Shown piece after piece: positions 9,441 through 18,790 of a DNA stretch of 64,000 nucleotides. Source of the DNA: Neisseriaceae bacterium TC5R-5 (GTDB lineage Bacteria > Pseudomonadota > Gammaproteobacteria > Burkholderiales > Chromobacteriaceae). Position 1 is the first letter of the stretch. Every line of letters starts with the position of its first letter. The notes under the pieces are model-generated. The model was not told where the DNA came from. It did no database searches and saw only the letters and a program-made list of their open reading frames with translations. Location of the stretch: the NCBI GenBank assembly GCA_020830965.2, contig JACCFC020000013.1:1-64000 (forward strand), given 5' to 3'. The translations under genes and the position numbers were made by a program.

Positions 9441-10379
9441 CTAATCTTGCTCCAGCACAACAACAATCGCTGCCGCCTCGGTTTCACGCCGGATACGTTC
9501 AAACAAGGCGCCGGCCTCCGGCCAAGTACGCTTGAGTAAACCCAGCCATTGCTTTAAGCGTGCTACCGGATAACGACTGTCCTCAGCCTTGGCGCAACAT
9601 TGCATAAACATATCCCGCACCCAGGGTAGGGTTTCCCGCCACGGTCGCGGCCCAGCCTCACTACGCTGAGCAATACGCCACGCCAGATCCGGGCATGCAA
9701 CCAAACCCCGCCCTATCATCACCCGCTCACAGCCACTCTGCTGACGAATCGCGTGGTAGTCCGCCAGCGTCCACACCTCACCATTGGCGACCACCGGTAT
9801 TGTCACACTGGCCTGAATCCTCGCTACCCACTCCCAATGTGCCGGTGGCCGGTAGCCCTCCAGCTTGGTGCGCGCATGCACAGCCAACTCATCCGCCCCA
9901 CCCTGTGCCAAGGCCAATGCGCACTCTATCGCCCGGCTCTTATCGGCATAACCGAGCCGCATCTTAGCCGTTACCGGAATCGACGCCGGCACCGCCGCCC
10001 GTACCGCCTGCACGATTTGCCACAATAACTCCGGTTCATCCAGCAACACCGCGCCACCCCGATGGCGATTCACTGTCGGGGCTGGACAACCAAAATTCAA
10101 ATCAATGCCCAGTGCGCCCAACTGCGCCGCCTTGGCCGCATTCTCGGCCAGACATACCGGGTCAGCACCTAGCAATTGCACCCGTACCGGCACACCGGCC
10201 CGTGTACGCCCACCCTGGGTCAGTTCGGGCGCGAGCCGCAAAAAAGTGCGCGTAGGCAATAAGGCCGACGTCACCCGGACAAACTCGGTCACACACAGAT
10301 CAATGCCACCCACCCTGGTCAGCACATCACGCATTACCGCATCCACCAAGCCCTCCATAGGGGCAAGTACTAGTTTCAT
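9441..10379 (-). CDS. dusC: tRNA-dihydrouridine(16) synthase
   Basis: 312-residue FMN-dependent TIM-barrel enzyme that reduces uridine 16 in the tRNA D-loop. The start [20 protein letters not shown] and the catalytic cysteine in [20 protein letters not shown] are diagnostic of Dus enzymes; the N-terminal APMEGLVD form and the 312-residue length match DusC rather than DusA or DusB. AKMRLGY and VMIGRG are FMN/phosphate-binding segments. It is convergent with the preceding gene and divergent from the DUF1653 gene. The ribosome binding site is weak. Confidence 0.92.
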   Translation of the reverse strand: MKLVLAPMEGLVDAVMRDVLTRVGGIDLCVTEFVRVTSALLPTRTFLRLAPELTQGGRTRAGVPVRVQLLGADPVCLAENAAKAAQLGALGIDLNFGCPAPTVNRHRGGAVLLDEPELLWQIVQAVRAAVPASIPVTAKMRLGYADKSRAIECALALAQGGADELAVHARTKLEGYRPPAHWEWVARIQASVTIPVVANGEVWTLADYHAIRQQSGCERVMIGRGLVACPDLAWRIAQRSEAGPRPWRETLPWVRDMFMQCCAKAEDSRYPVARLKQWLGLLKRTWPEAGALFERIRRETEAAAIVVVLEQD

Positions 10380-10471
10380 CGTCTAAGCTACAAAGCAAAA
10401 GGACGTATTGTAACGCAAAGCATGAGCGCAACTGTTAGCATACAAGCTGCGCTCCCATCAGGAAAATCAGC

Positions 10472-10687
10472 ATGAAAACCTTGCCCGGCATCTATCGCCA
10501 CTATAAAGGCGCTCTTTACGAAGTGATCGGCACTGCGACGCACTCGGAAAGCGAAGAGCTCCTTGTCGTCTATCGTGCGCTCTATGGAGAATTTGGCCTA
10601 TGGACACGCCCAGCAGGCATGTTTAACGAAACCGTGCTCCATAACAGCCAAAGCCAGCCGCGCTTCGCTCTGGTGAAAGCCTTTTGA
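10472..10687 (+). CDS. DUF1653 domain protein
   Basis: 71 residues that make up a single DUF1653 domain: GIYRHYKGALYEVIGTATHS, then VVYRALYGEFGLWTRPAGMF. These small cytosolic beta-rich proteins are widespread and of unknown function. The ATG has AGGA 9 bases upstream. It is divergent from dusC and 87 bases ahead of the glutamine amidotransferase gene, possibly on the same transcript. Confidence 0.88.
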   Translation: MKTLPGIYRHYKGALYEVIGTATHSESEELLVVYRALYGEFGLWTRPAGMFNETVLHNSQSQPRFALVKAF

Positions 10688-10774
10688 CTGCGCTAGTCAC
10701 CTGGAATCTGCTATCTTTGCACTTTACGAGCAAGCTGCTCTTCGATTAACCCCAAGCTAAGGAAAACCCGAACC

Positions 10775-11554
10775 ATGTGCCAGTTATTGGGCATGAACTG
10801 CAACACCCCCACCGATATCCTATTTTCATTCGAAGGGTTTCACAAACGCGGCGGCGAAACCGACCATCATGCCGACGGTTGGGGCATTGCCTTTTTTGAA
10901 GACAAAGGTTGCCGTCTTTTACTGGACGATAAGCCCTCCATCACCTCACCGGTCGCCAAACTGGTACGCGACTACCCGATCAAATCCAAACACGTCATCG
11001 CCCATATCCGCAAAGCCACCCAGGGCATCATCAATCTGGCTAATACTCACCCCTTCATGCGTGAAATGTGGGGGCAATATTGGATTTTTGCGCACAATGG
11101 CAACCTGGAAAACTTTCCTCAACATCAGGGCTGCTATTATCAGGCCGTCGGTACCACTGACTCGGAACAAGCATTCTGCTATCTGCTGGAACAACTGCGC
11201 AGCAAATGGTGCCAGCCACCAAGCCAGCAAGCGCTCTTTGACGAAATCAATCGTCTGGCCGCGGAAATTCGCCATTATGGTGTGTTTAATTTCATGCTCA
11301 GCAATGGTGAGGCGCTATACAGCCACTGCTCTACCCATCTGCACTACATCATCCGCCAGGCACCGTTCAACACCGCGCATCTGGTCGATAACGACGTCAG
11401 TGTCGACTTCGCCACTGTCACCACTTTACAAGATCGCGTTGCCGTTATAGCCACCCAACCGCTGACCGATAATGAAAACTGGACAGCACTGCAAAACGGT
11501 GAACTAATTTTGTTTCGGGATGGCTTACCCTTGTTGAGAAGCACTGCACACTAA
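10775..11554 (+). CDS. Class II glutamine amidotransferase (YafJ-like)
   Basis: 259 residues; Cys2 directly after the initiator Met is the N-terminal nucleophile of Ntn-type glutaminases (MCQLLGMNCNTPTDILFSFE). GGETDHHADGWGIAF and AHIRKATQG followed by NTHPF are the conserved glutamine-binding segments, and FAHNGNLEN is the oxyanion-hole motif. The family (E. coli YafJ) hydrolyses a gamma-glutamyl amide, but its physiological substrate is not established; there is no synthetase domain. AAGGA sits upstream of the ATG. Confidence 0.88.
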   Translation: MCQLLGMNCNTPTDILFSFEGFHKRGGETDHHADGWGIAFFEDKGCRLLLDDKPSITSPVAKLVRDYPIKSKHVIAHIRKATQGIINLANTHPFMREMWGQYWIFAHNGNLENFPQHQGCYYQAVGTTDSEQAFCYLLEQLRSKWCQPPSQQALFDEINRLAAEIRHYGVFNFMLSNGEALYSHCSTHLHYIIRQAPFNTAHLVDNDVSVDFATVTTLQDRVAVIATQPLTDNENWTALQNGELILFRDGLPLLRSTAH

Positions 11555-11573
11555 GCGCCAACAAACGCCCCCT

Positions 11574-11676
11574 AAGAGCTGCTGACAAACCTCGAAGAGC
11601 GCCGCCGATGCAGACAGTAGCAGTGGTACGGCAAGGGGGCGCAACGTTGAATCAGAGGTGTTGTTAGCGGCGCTAA
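11574..11676 (+). repeat. Correia-like repeat, copy A
   Basis: About 103 bases with terminal inverted repeats (taagagctgctgacaaacct and the complement-like ttgttagcggcgct) around the family core gcagacagtagcagtggtac ggcaagg. It lacks roughly 13 bases (cctgagccaaggc) that the other copies carry near the left end. It follows the YafJ-like gene. See the finding on the repeat family for comparison with copies at 22560, 28434 and 39871. Confidence 0.85.
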
Positions 11677-11680
11677 AGCA

Positions 11681-11713
11681 AAGGGCCACCCGCTTTACTA
11701 GCGGGTGGCCCTT
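11681..11713. terminator. Bidirectional hairpin terminator
   Basis: A perfect 13-bp stem (aagggccacccgc and gcgggtggccctt) closes a 7-base loop. It lies between convergent genes, downstream of the YafJ-like gene and of the L,D-transpeptidase gene. T-rich bases follow on both strands, so it can end both transcripts. Confidence 0.8.
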
Positions 11714-11754
11714 GTCTTGATTGACGCGACATCGGTCGCTGTCAGCAGTCAGCC

Positions 11755-12621
11755 CTAACTAGGACGCACCGCACTCTTCGTGCGCACACCAGAAGATCGC
11801 GGCGACTCATGCACCGGTTGCGATGCATTAACGGGCCGAGATAACCATGGCACTACCGCCAAATCACCCTCTATTTTAGCCTTGGCCACGTCTTTGCACG
11901 TTAAGCAGACCGGCTTGCCACTACGCGCCTTCAAGGCTTTATCCACCCGCTTGCCTTCCACTGCAACAGATTTCTCGCTCTGCCAGCTCAGCAAACGCTG
12001 CGCCAAGCCAGTCAAGGGCGGATCATCCTGTTTGTAATGATTGCGATACGCGGTCAACCACAACTCGCCTGCTGCATCCTCGTTCAACAACACGGTTTGA
12101 TAGGTGACGGTCACCGCATCGCCCTGAGCAACTGTTTGGGATAAAGAAAGCGCATCATTATTCTTCAAACGCACACAGCCGTGGCTGCGAAAACCCGGAA
12201 CGGAACCCGGTGCATTGGTGCCGTGAAAGCCCAAACCCAGCTTGCTTTCGCCAAAACGAATAAACACAGGACCCAAAGGATTGTTCGGGCCGGGTGGCAC
12301 CACGGTCTGCACCTGCTTGCCACTGCGGCGCATTTCTGCCTGAATGGATTTGGGCACATGCCAAGCCGGGGCCTTATACACACCAGTAATATCAAAACTG
12401 CCAGTAGGGGTTTGCGTCAGCATCTTACCCACGGCTACTGGATAGATTTTGCTTAAATGGCCATCCTGGTATAAAAACAAACGGGCCTGCGGCAAATTCA
12501 GCACCAAATGTCGACCAGCGGGATTCACCGCCACATCCGGTTCGGGCATGACGGCAGCCGTCACCGGCACCGCCATCAAACAGGCAACGGCCCCAAACAA
12601 CCGCATACGCCGATTAAACAT
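11755..12621 (-). CDS. Periplasmic L,D-transpeptidase (YkuD domain)
   Basis: 288 residues from the ATG at 12621, which has GGAG 10 bases upstream; an in-frame GTG lies 18 bases further out. Residues 1-23 are a signal peptide (MFNRRMRLFGAVACLMAVPV then TAA). The YkuD domain spans about residues 35-180 with the catalytic motif FRSHGCVRLKNNDAL; Cys is the nucleophile and the earlier GFHGTN supplies a histidine. Such enzymes make 3-3 peptidoglycan cross-links or attach lipoproteins. The C-terminal 80 residues are basic and contain a CLTC pair of unknown use. Homologues: ErfK/YbiS/YcfS. Confidence 0.9.
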   Translation of the reverse strand: MFNRRMRLFGAVACLMAVPVTAAVMPEPDVAVNPAGRHLVLNLPQARLFLYQDGHLSKIYPVAVGKMLTQTPTGSFDITGVYKAPAWHVPKSIQAEMRRSGKQVQTVVPPGPNNPLGPVFIRFGESKLGLGFHGTNAPGSVPGFRSHGCVRLKNNDALSLSQTVAQGDAVTVTYQTVLLNEDAAGELWLTAYRNHYKQDDPPLTGLAQRLLSWQSEKSVAVEGKRVDKALKARSGKPVCLTCKDVAKAKIEGDLAVVPWLSRPVNASQPVHESPRSSGVRTKSAVRPS

Positions 12622-12701
12622 ATCGAAAGCACTCCACACAAATTTAATAACATACTCATAATTCTAACAGAAAGTCGCAACAAATCCGTGCACAAAAATC
12701 G

Positions 12702-12722
12702 CTGCGCGCAAGCGCAGTTTTT
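12702..12722 (+). terminator. Intrinsic-terminator-like hairpin in the rlmD leader
   Basis: A 6-bp stem ctgcgc/gcgcag with a GCAA tetraloop is followed directly by five T residues on the plus strand. It is 43 bases ahead of the rlmD start codon, in a divergent intergenic region, so no upstream plus-strand gene obviously needs terminating. It may act as an attenuator or end a short leader RNA. Confidence 0.55.
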
Positions 12723-12764
12723 GAGAAAATCCACGCCCTACTGTTTGACTCTACAAGCCACACC

Positions 12765-14315
12765 ATGACACAGCCACAGACGATTGCCTGGATTGAATCC
12801 CTGGACCATGAAGGTCGGGGCGTAGCCCGCGTGGATGGTAAAACCGTATTTATCGAGGGCGCCCTACCCTATGAACAAGTGCGCTATCACAGCTACCGCC
12901 AGAAACCCAGTTATGAAAACGCTCATATCTCCGAAGTCCTAAAATCTAGCTTTATGCGTAGCACGCCAGCTTGCCCACATTTCAATGCCTGTGGTGGTTG
13001 CTCGATGCAACATATTGAATTTAGTGCACAAGTGGCCATCAAGCAGCGAGTTTTAGAAGATAATTTGCAGCGCCTTGGCAAAGTCCGCGCCGAGTATATG
13101 CTCACCCCCATCTCCGGGCCCGCCTGGCACTATCGTCATCGGGCACGGCTATCGGCCCGCTGGGTGAGCAAAAAAGGAGGAATACTGCTGGGTTTCCATG
13201 AAAAAAACTCCAGTTTTATTGCCGATATGGGCAAATGCCTTATCCTGCCGGCACACATTTCCGCCCTGATCCTGCCCTTGCGGCAATTGATTGCCAAGCT
13301 ATCCATCGCTACCCGTATGCCACAAATTGAAGTCGCCGTGGGTGAACAAGTCGATGCCTTGGTATTCCGTAATATGGAAGAAATCAGCGCAGCCGACCAC
13401 ACCTTGCTGCGAGAGTTTTCCGAACAGCACAGCCAAGCCGCGCGACCACTGCAAATCTGGCTACAGCCCAAGGGCCCGGATAGCTGTTACCCGCTCTACC
13501 CGCTGGATGCGCCCAAGCTGAGTTACCGCCTGCCGCAGTTCAATATCGATATGCCCTACTACCCGACCGAGTTCACCCAGGTCAACCCTGCCATCAATGC
13601 AGTGCTGGTGGCACGCGCTTTACAGTTGCTGCAACCGCAAGCACACGAACGCATTGCTGACCTATTCTGCGGCATAGGTAACTTCACCCTGCCCATCGCC
13701 CGCTCTGGTGCACGAGTACATGGCATCGAAGGCAGTGCAGCCCTGGTGAAACGCGCCCAGGAAAATGCTGTACACAATCAGTTACAGCAACAAGTGAGCT
13801 ATCAGATGGCTAATTTGTTCGATGTCACCACCGAATCGCTGACAGCCTTGGGCAAGTTCGACAAGATGCTGATCGACCCACCACGCGATGGCGCTGCCCA
13901 GTTGTGTAAAGCACTCGACGAAGCGACCGCACCACAACGTATTGTCTATGTTTCCTGCAATCCCGCCACGCTGGCACGCGATGCGGCAATACTCGTGCGT
14001 ACCAAGGGTTACACTTTGAAAACTGCCGGAATCATCAATATGTTTCCGCACACCGCCCACGTTGAATCCATCGCCTGTTTCGAAAAAACGCACCCCTGCA
14101 AAACGGCCGCAGAAATTGCCGCCATGGAAGCCGCCGAAGAAGCCGAGCGTCAGGAACGCAAAGCAGCGAGACAAGCGGCAGAAGCCGCACTGGCTGCCGA
14201 AAAAGCACAGTTGCAAGCAGCCAAAGCCGCCGCCAAGGAGGAACGACGGGCTTACTACTTTGCCGAAAAAGCTCGCCGCGAAGCCGCTGGATTGTCAGCA
14301 GACGAGCAGCCGTAA
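12765..14315 (+). CDS. rlmD: 23S rRNA (uracil(1939)-C(5))-methyltransferase
   Basis: 516 residues. An N-terminal TRAM domain ([20 protein letters not shown]) precedes the [4Fe-4S] cluster cysteines C70, C76, C79 and C158. The SAM site is [15 protein letters not shown] (about 298-312) and the catalytic cysteine is C398 in [13 protein letters not shown]. It methylates U1939 of 23S rRNA using SAM. After about residue 440 the protein has a 75-residue Ala/Glu/Lys/Arg-rich tail predicted to be a single charged helix, which the E. coli enzyme (433 residues) lacks. Divergent from the L,D-transpeptidase. Confidence 0.92.
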   Translation: MTQPQTIAWIESLDHEGRGVARVDGKTVFIEGALPYEQVRYHSYRQKPSYENAHISEVLKSSFMRSTPACPHFNACGGCSMQHIEFSAQVAIKQRVLEDNLQRLGKVRAEYMLTPISGPAWHYRHRARLSARWVSKKGGILLGFHEKNSSFIADMGKCLILPAHISALILPLRQLIAKLSIATRMPQIEVAVGEQVDALVFRNMEEISAADHTLLREFSEQHSQAARPLQIWLQPKGPDSCYPLYPLDAPKLSYRLPQFNIDMPYYPTEFTQVNPAINAVLVARALQLLQPQAHERIADLFCGIGNFTLPIARSGARVHGIEGSAALVKRAQENAVHNQLQQQVSYQMANLFDVTTESLTALGKFDKMLIDPPRDGAAQLCKALDEATAPQRIVYVSCNPATLARDAAILVRTKGYTLKTAGIINMFPHTAHVESIACFEKTHPCKTAAEIAAMEAAEEAERQERKAARQAAEAALAAEKAQLQAAKAAAKEERRAYYFAEKARREAAGLSADEQP

Positions 14316-14330
14316 CAGCAATCCACCGTA

Positions 14331-14365
14331 CACCAGCCAGCGACATTAAGAGCCGCTAGCTGGTG
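14331..14365 (+). terminator. Hairpin after rlmD
   Basis: A 12-bp stem (caccagccagcg with cgctagctggtg, one mismatch) encloses an 11-base loop 15 bases after the rlmD stop. There is only a weak T tract, so this is a probable but not perfect intrinsic terminator. Confidence 0.55.
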
Positions 14366-14402
14366 GGCAAAATAACCACCATTCAAAATTAAACTTGCTT
14401 AC

Positions 14403-14417
14403 TAGACGACTGGTCTA
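14403..14417. promoter_or_regulatory. TetR/NemR-type operator upstream of the regulator gene
   Basis: The 15-base palindrome tagacgactggtcta (TAGAC and GTCTA arms) lies 15 bases ahead of the tetR-family start codon. A second copy differing at one base is at 15073-15087 ahead of the nitroreductase gene. The pair defines the regulator's own box and implies autorepression. Confidence 0.8.
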
Positions 14418-14431
14418 CTAAAATAGCCGCC

Positions 14432-15028
14432 ATGTCACAAATCAAAGTATTTACAGATACCCGCGAACACTTACTCGCCACCGGCGAAGCCATTATCTTA
14501 GGTAAAGGTTTTGCTGCGACTGGCTTGGCGGAAATTCTGGGTAGCGCCGGTGTCCCCAAAGGCTCGTTCTATCATTATTTTTCATCCAAGGAAGGCTTTG
14601 GCGTCGCCTTATTGCAGCGTTATTTCGAACAATATAATCTAAGCCTAATCAGTCGTCTGCACGAAGAACAAGGCAGTGCTCGCAGCTGCTTATTGGCTTA
14701 TTTCGAAGGCTGGCTACACTCACATTGCTGTGATCACCCAAACCAGAGTTGCCTAGCGGTTAAGCTTGCGGCAGAAGTCTCCGATTTATCTGAACCTATG
14801 CGCGAGGCACTGAGTACCGGCATGGCCTATATCATCCATAATCTGGCCAGTTGCATCCGACGTGGTCAGACAGAAGGCTCTTTGCACCCGGCGCTCTTGG
14901 CCGAGCAAACCGCCAGTGCCCTGTATAGCCTGTGGCTGGGCAGTTTATTGATATTCAAAGTGCAGCGCTCCTTGCTACCGCTGGAGTCGGCAATGGCACA
15001 AACCAAACAAATTCTGCAACAACCTTAA
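14432..15028 (+). CDS. nemR: TetR-family regulator of the nitroreductase/Old Yellow Enzyme operon
   Basis: 198 residues. The N-terminal TetR helix-turn-helix is GFAATGLAEILGSAGVPKGS followed by FYHYFSSKEGFG. The C-terminal ligand domain contains cysteines (SARSCLLAY, HSHCCDHPNQSCLAV, ASCIRRG) at positions reminiscent of NemR, which senses electrophiles and hypochlorite by cysteine or Lys-Cys modification. Neighbours nemA and a nitroreductase support this role. The palindromic operator overlaps the likely promoter, and there is no good ribosome binding site, so expression is probably low and autoregulated. Confidence 0.85.
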   Translation: MSQIKVFTDTREHLLATGEAIILGKGFAATGLAEILGSAGVPKGSFYHYFSSKEGFGVALLQRYFEQYNLSLISRLHEEQGSARSCLLAYFEGWLHSHCCDHPNQSCLAVKLAAEVSDLSEPMREALSTGMAYIIHNLASCIRRGQTEGSLHPALLAEQTASALYSLWLGSLLIFKVQRSLLPLESAMAQTKQILQQP

Positions 15029-15072
15029 ACGACAGCCGTATTAATCCTATCTGGCTATTTTTGCCCACAAAC

Positions 15073-15087
15073 TAGACGACCGGTCTA
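15073..15087. promoter_or_regulatory. TetR/NemR-type operator upstream of the nitroreductase gene
   Basis: Perfect palindromic arms TAGAC/GTCTA around gaccg: tagacgaccggtcta. It matches the box at 14403 at 14 of 15 bases and lies 18 bases ahead of the start codon, between tetR and the nitroreductase gene, giving the detoxification genes their own controlled promoter. Confidence 0.8.
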
Positions 15088-15105
15088 CTGAAAAAGGAAG
15101 CCTTT

Positions 15106-15846
15106 ATGAACGCCACCTTGCAACTGATGCAGCAGCATCGCAGCATCCGCAGCTATCAAGAACGCCCTATTCCAGCCGACGTGCTGGATGCCGTACTGGA
15201 CAGCGCCTGGAAAGGCCCAACGTCCATCAATGGCCAGCAGGTATCCTTAGTCGTCGTGCAGGACGCCGAGCGCCGCCGGCAGATTGCGGAGATTGCCGGT
15301 GGCCAAGCCTGGATTGCTCAGGCTCCGGTCTTTATCACCTTGGTGGCCGATTTCTACAAAACCCGCCTGGGTGTCGCAAAAGCCGGAGCGGAGCAAGTGA
15401 TTCATCACAGCTTAGAAGCCTTTGCCGTCGGTGCCGTTGATGTGGGCATTGCACTAGGCAATCTGATGACCGCCGCCCGTGCTGCCGGCTTGGGCATCGT
15501 CCCGATCGGGGGGATCCGTCGCGACCCACAAGCCATGATAAAACTGCTACAACTACCCAAGCTCACCTTCCCGTTAGCAGGGGTAGTAATGGGTTATGTA
15601 CAGGACGACAGCGAGCTGAAACCACGCATGCCACGCGCCAGCTTTGTCCATAAGGAAACCTATCAAGCCGCCGCGCTACCTGCCCACATCGAGGCCTACG
15701 ACCAAATACTGCAGCAACACTGGCAAGACATTAAACGCCCGGATGGCAAACCCTGGTCGGCCAATACCGCCGAATACTATCAGCGCATCTATTTCCCGCA
15801 GGTTGCGCCAGTTGCTCGCCAACAGGGCTTTGGCTTCGATAAATAG
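15106..15846 (+). CDS. NADPH-dependent nitroreductase (NfsA-like)
   Basis: 246 residues, NfsA size. FMN contacts are RSIRSY near the N-terminus, PTSINGQQ and GIVPIGGIRRDP; the GYVQDDSELKPRMPR segment is typical of NfsA/FRP-type oxidoreductases. It reduces nitroaromatics and quinones by two electrons in the cytosol. AAGGAAG is upstream of the ATG. It follows the second regulator box and is 50 bases ahead of nemA, so the two form an electrophile-detoxification operon. Confidence 0.88.
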   Translation: MNATLQLMQQHRSIRSYQERPIPADVLDAVLDSAWKGPTSINGQQVSLVVVQDAERRRQIAEIAGGQAWIAQAPVFITLVADFYKTRLGVAKAGAEQVIHHSLEAFAVGAVDVGIALGNLMTAARAAGLGIVPIGGIRRDPQAMIKLLQLPKLTFPLAGVVMGYVQDDSELKPRMPRASFVHKETYQAAALPAHIEAYDQILQQHWQDIKRPDGKPWSANTAEYYQRIYFPQVAPVARQQGFGFDK

Positions 15847-15896
15847 TCCTACAGCTACTTCACCCCTGCACTTAATCATTATTAAGGAAACGCATC

Positions 15897-16994
15897 ATGC
15901 ATCTAGATAAACTGTTTACCCCGCTACAAATTGGTACCGTGCAATTAAAAAATCGCATGGCGATGGCACCACTGACACGGCTGCGCAGCATTGAGCCCGG
16001 CGATATACCCACCAGCATGGCAGAAACCTACTATACGCAGCGCGCCAGTGCCGGCCTGATTATTGCGGAAGCCACTCACATCTCCGCTACGGCCAAAGGC
16101 TATGCGGGCGCGCCTGGCATCTATAGCGAAGAACAAGTGGCGGCCTGGAGCAAAATCACTGCCGCCGTCCACGCAAAAGGCGGCTTGATCGCCCTGCAAC
16201 TGTGGCATACCGGCCGTATCTCGCACCGCTCGCTACAACCGGATGGTATCGCCCCGGTTGCCCCGTCAGCCATTCAAGCCGATAGCAATACCAATATTCG
16301 CGCGGAAGATGGCAGCCTGATCCGGGTAGCTTGCGATATGCCTCGTGCGCTGGAAAAAGCCGAGCTGGCTGACCTTATCGAAGATTACCGCCGCGCCACC
16401 GACAACGCCCGCCGTGCCGGTTTTGACTTCGTAGAAATCCATGGTGCTCATGGCTATTTACTGGATCAATTCCTCTCCCCAGCGGCCAATGAGCGCAGCG
16501 ACGAATACGGTGGCAGCATAGCAAACCGTGCGCGCCTGCTGCTGGAAGTGACCGATGCGGTTGTCGCCGAATGGGACGCCGAACATGTTGGCATCCGTAT
16601 CTCCCCACTGGGCGTTTTCAATGGCATTTCGAATACCGACCAGCAAAACACAGCGCTCTATCTGGTAGAAGAACTGGCCAAACGCAAACTGGCCTTCCTG
16701 CACATTTCGGAACCAGACTGGGCAGGTGGCCCGGCTTTAGATGAGCCCTTCCGTCAGGCTATCCGTCAGCGTTACGCCGGTGTGATTATTGCGGCTGGTG
16801 CTTACAGTGGTGAGAAAGCCGAAACCATGATAGCAAAAGGCTATATTGACGCCGCAGCCTTTGGCCGCAGCTATATTGCCAACCCCGATCTGGTAGAACG
16901 CCTGAAAAGCGGCGCCGCACTGAATACCCCTGATGCGAACAGCTTCTACGGTGGTGGTGCCAAGGGTTATCTGGACTACCCAACCCTAGCCTAA
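15897..16994 (+). CDS. nemA: N-ethylmaleimide reductase (Old Yellow Enzyme family)
   Basis: 365-residue FMN TIM-barrel ene-reductase, the length of E. coli NemA. Recognisable segments are [15 protein letters not shown], the catalytic pair region [30 protein letters not shown] with the substrate-binding His residues, [11 protein letters not shown] and the C-terminal phosphate site [17 protein letters not shown]. It reduces activated alkenes, methylglyoxal-like electrophiles and nitro compounds with NADPH. Preceded by AAGGA. Last gene of the regulated unit. Confidence 0.92.
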   Translation: MHLDKLFTPLQIGTVQLKNRMAMAPLTRLRSIEPGDIPTSMAETYYTQRASAGLIIAEATHISATAKGYAGAPGIYSEEQVAAWSKITAAVHAKGGLIALQLWHTGRISHRSLQPDGIAPVAPSAIQADSNTNIRAEDGSLIRVACDMPRALEKAELADLIEDYRRATDNARRAGFDFVEIHGAHGYLLDQFLSPAANERSDEYGGSIANRARLLLEVTDAVVAEWDAEHVGIRISPLGVFNGISNTDQQNTALYLVEELAKRKLAFLHISEPDWAGGPALDEPFRQAIRQRYAGVIIAAGAYSGEKAETMIAKGYIDAAAFGRSYIANPDLVERLKSGAALNTPDANSFYGGGAKGYLDYPTLA

Positions 16995-17076
16995 TCGGCC
17001 CTCAATCCCCGCCATCGACACATATTAAATGGAGGGGATTGCCGTAATCATCAGCTAATCACATGATTTTAGAAAA

Positions 17077-17108
17077 ACAACGCCCCGACAAAAGCCGGGG
17101 CATTGTTC
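17077..17108. terminator. Bidirectional terminator between nemA and the binding-protein gene
   Basis: A 12-bp stem (aacaacgccccg with cggggcattgtt, one mismatch) encloses acaaaagc-like loop bases. On the minus strand it is followed by T-rich sequence, so it most clearly ends the minus-strand binding-protein transcript, and can also serve nemA. Confidence 0.8.
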
Positions 17109-17129
17109 AATATGATGATTACTAGTGTG

Positions 17130-17915
17130 TTATTTAGCTGCAACAGGGGGTTTAGACACATCTACGCCAAACCATTTCATTGAAATCGCTTTAAACGTAC
17201 CATCTGCCTTCATCTCACTTAGTGCCCTATCAATAGCCGCTTTGAATTGCGGATTATTTTTGGCAAACGGAATGCCCATGGTCACCAGCTCACCGACGGG
17301 AGCACCCGCGCGTAATGGTAATTTTGACTGTTTGATCGCGAATGGAGCCAGCAGGCTATCATTCAGCGCCGCATCGATACGACCCAGCACCAAGTCCTGC
17401 AGATTCTCCGGCGTGGAAGGGTAAACCTTCACCAGAATACCCGGTACCGCTTTGGCCATATCAGCATAATTACTACCCTGCCCCACGCCCAGCTTTTTAC
17501 CCTTTAAATCATTCAAACTTTTAAAAACCCGGGTTTCCTTGTCGCGCACAATCAGTTGTGGGCTGGAAAGCGTATAGGGCTGGCTAAAATCAAACACCTG
17601 CTTGCGCTTTTCGTTAATACCTACCTGATTCACCACTACGTCAAACTTACCCGCCTGCAAACCGGCCAACAGACTGCTCCATTCACCAGTCGTAATGAAC
17701 TGTGGTCTCAGCTTCATACGCCGGGCAATATCATTGGCGATATCGACATCAAAGCCGGTCAGTTGCTGCTTGGCATCCTTAAAATTAAAGGGTGGGTAAT
17801 TTCCCTCTAGGCCAATTTTCAAACTGCCACGCTGTCTGACAGTTTCCAGCAAATCCGCCGCCAGACCCTGTCCTGCTAGGCCCAATAGCAATAAACCCAT
17901 GATCAAATTACGCAT
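17130..17915 (-). CDS. Periplasmic amino-acid-binding protein (family 3)
   Basis: 261 residues with a signal peptide of about 19 residues (MRNLIMGLLLLGLAGQGLA). The mature protein begins with RQRGSLKIGLEGNYPPFNF and has GFDVDIANDIARRM, the standard start of polar amino-acid and cystine-binding proteins (FliY/TcyA-like). No permease or ATPase gene is adjacent, so it is an orphan that must pair with a transporter encoded elsewhere. The cystine symporter gene tcyP is 6 kb away but needs no binding protein. Substrate unassigned. Confidence 0.85.
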   Translation of the reverse strand: MRNLIMGLLLLGLAGQGLAADLLETVRQRGSLKIGLEGNYPPFNFKDAKQQLTGFDVDIANDIARRMKLRPQFITTGEWSSLLAGLQAGKFDVVVNQVGINEKRKQVFDFSQPYTLSSPQLIVRDKETRVFKSLNDLKGKKLGVGQGSNYADMAKAVPGILVKVYPSTPENLQDLVLGRIDAALNDSLLAPFAIKQSKLPLRAGAPVGELVTMGIPFAKNNPQFKAAIDRALSEMKADGTFKAISMKWFGVDVSKPPVAAK

Positions 17916-18162
17916 ATTTATATAACCTTTTGCAATTTTTTAATGTGGAATTTCAACAAATAGAGAATATCAGCAGCTTCTAGCTTTTGCCAAGCTAATC
18001 TCAGCGGTTTGCAGCCCCCCAACATTTGCCCATGCCAGCACAAAAATCCGATCAGAATATCACTTGCCCTTCTTAGCGCGCAGCAAAAACATTGACATAT
18101 TTTCTATAAGCAAAGATATTCCCACATCTGGAAACACTACCCGGCACCGCCCCACAGCAGCT

Positions 18163-18741
18163 ATGCACATTATTCAACTACGTGATTGCCCAGCAAGCCC
18201 CTGGAAAAATGGTGGCGGCAGCACCCGCCAATTATTGATCTCACCATCCACGGCCACACTGGATAACTTCGACTACCGTATCAGTCTGGCTAATGTTGCC
18301 AGTGCCGGGCCGTTTTCATGTTTCGATGGTATTGATCGTCAGCTAATGGTTTTGCAAGGAGCAGGCCTGAATTTGCAATTGGCCGCACAGCCTACCATCT
18401 CGTTAACTCCTGATAGTCCGCCACTGTGTTTTACCGGAGAAACAGCGATAAGCAGCCAGCTACTGGATGGCGCGGTAATCGATTTCAATGTGATGACGCG
18501 CCGTGGCCGCTATCAGGCCAGCATAGAAAAACGCTTACTGTACGGCCAGCAATCGGTGAGCCACCAAGCAACGCTTTGCCTGCTGCTGGCACTGGATAAC
18601 GGATTAGCAGTACAAAAAAACGGCCAGTTACAAGAACTGGCCGTTTGGGATGCGGTATTGTTAGCGGCGGGAGAAAGCCTACAACTGCCAGCAGCAACAC
18701 ACTGTCGCTGCTGGCAAGTAGAGCTGACAGCGCTCAGCTAG
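18163..18741 (+). CDS. hutD: HutD/Ves-family cupin protein
   Basis: 192 residues from ATG 18163; an in-frame extension to 18064 is unlike the family start. MHIIQLRDCPASPWKNGGGS is the conserved N-terminus, with DNFDYRISLANVASAGPFS and a bicupin fold. HutD is found in histidine-utilisation loci, where it is thought to limit Hut expression, and the homologue Ves is linked to stress. No hut genes are in this window, so the role here is open. No clear ribosome binding site; divergent from the amino-acid-binding protein. Confidence 0.85.
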   Translation: MHIIQLRDCPASPWKNGGGSTRQLLISPSTATLDNFDYRISLANVASAGPFSCFDGIDRQLMVLQGAGLNLQLAAQPTISLTPDSPPLCFTGETAISSQLLDGAVIDFNVMTRRGRYQASIEKRLLYGQQSVSHQATLCLLLALDNGLAVQKNGQLQELAVWDAVLLAAGESLQLPAATHCRCWQVELTALS

Positions 18742-18790
18742 CCAAGCTCTGCTCCAAGCACAAAGGTGCGGCCCGCCTGCTCGTCCTCAC

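Noticed and set aside
14341-14362. A lone Correia-like end (aagagccgctagc) after rlmD
   Set aside because: No family core follows, and the bases are explained by the hairpin at 14331-14365.
18655-18675. gttagcggc word inside hutD as a repeat end
   Set aside because: Nine bases inside a conserved coding sequence with no partner end; chance match.
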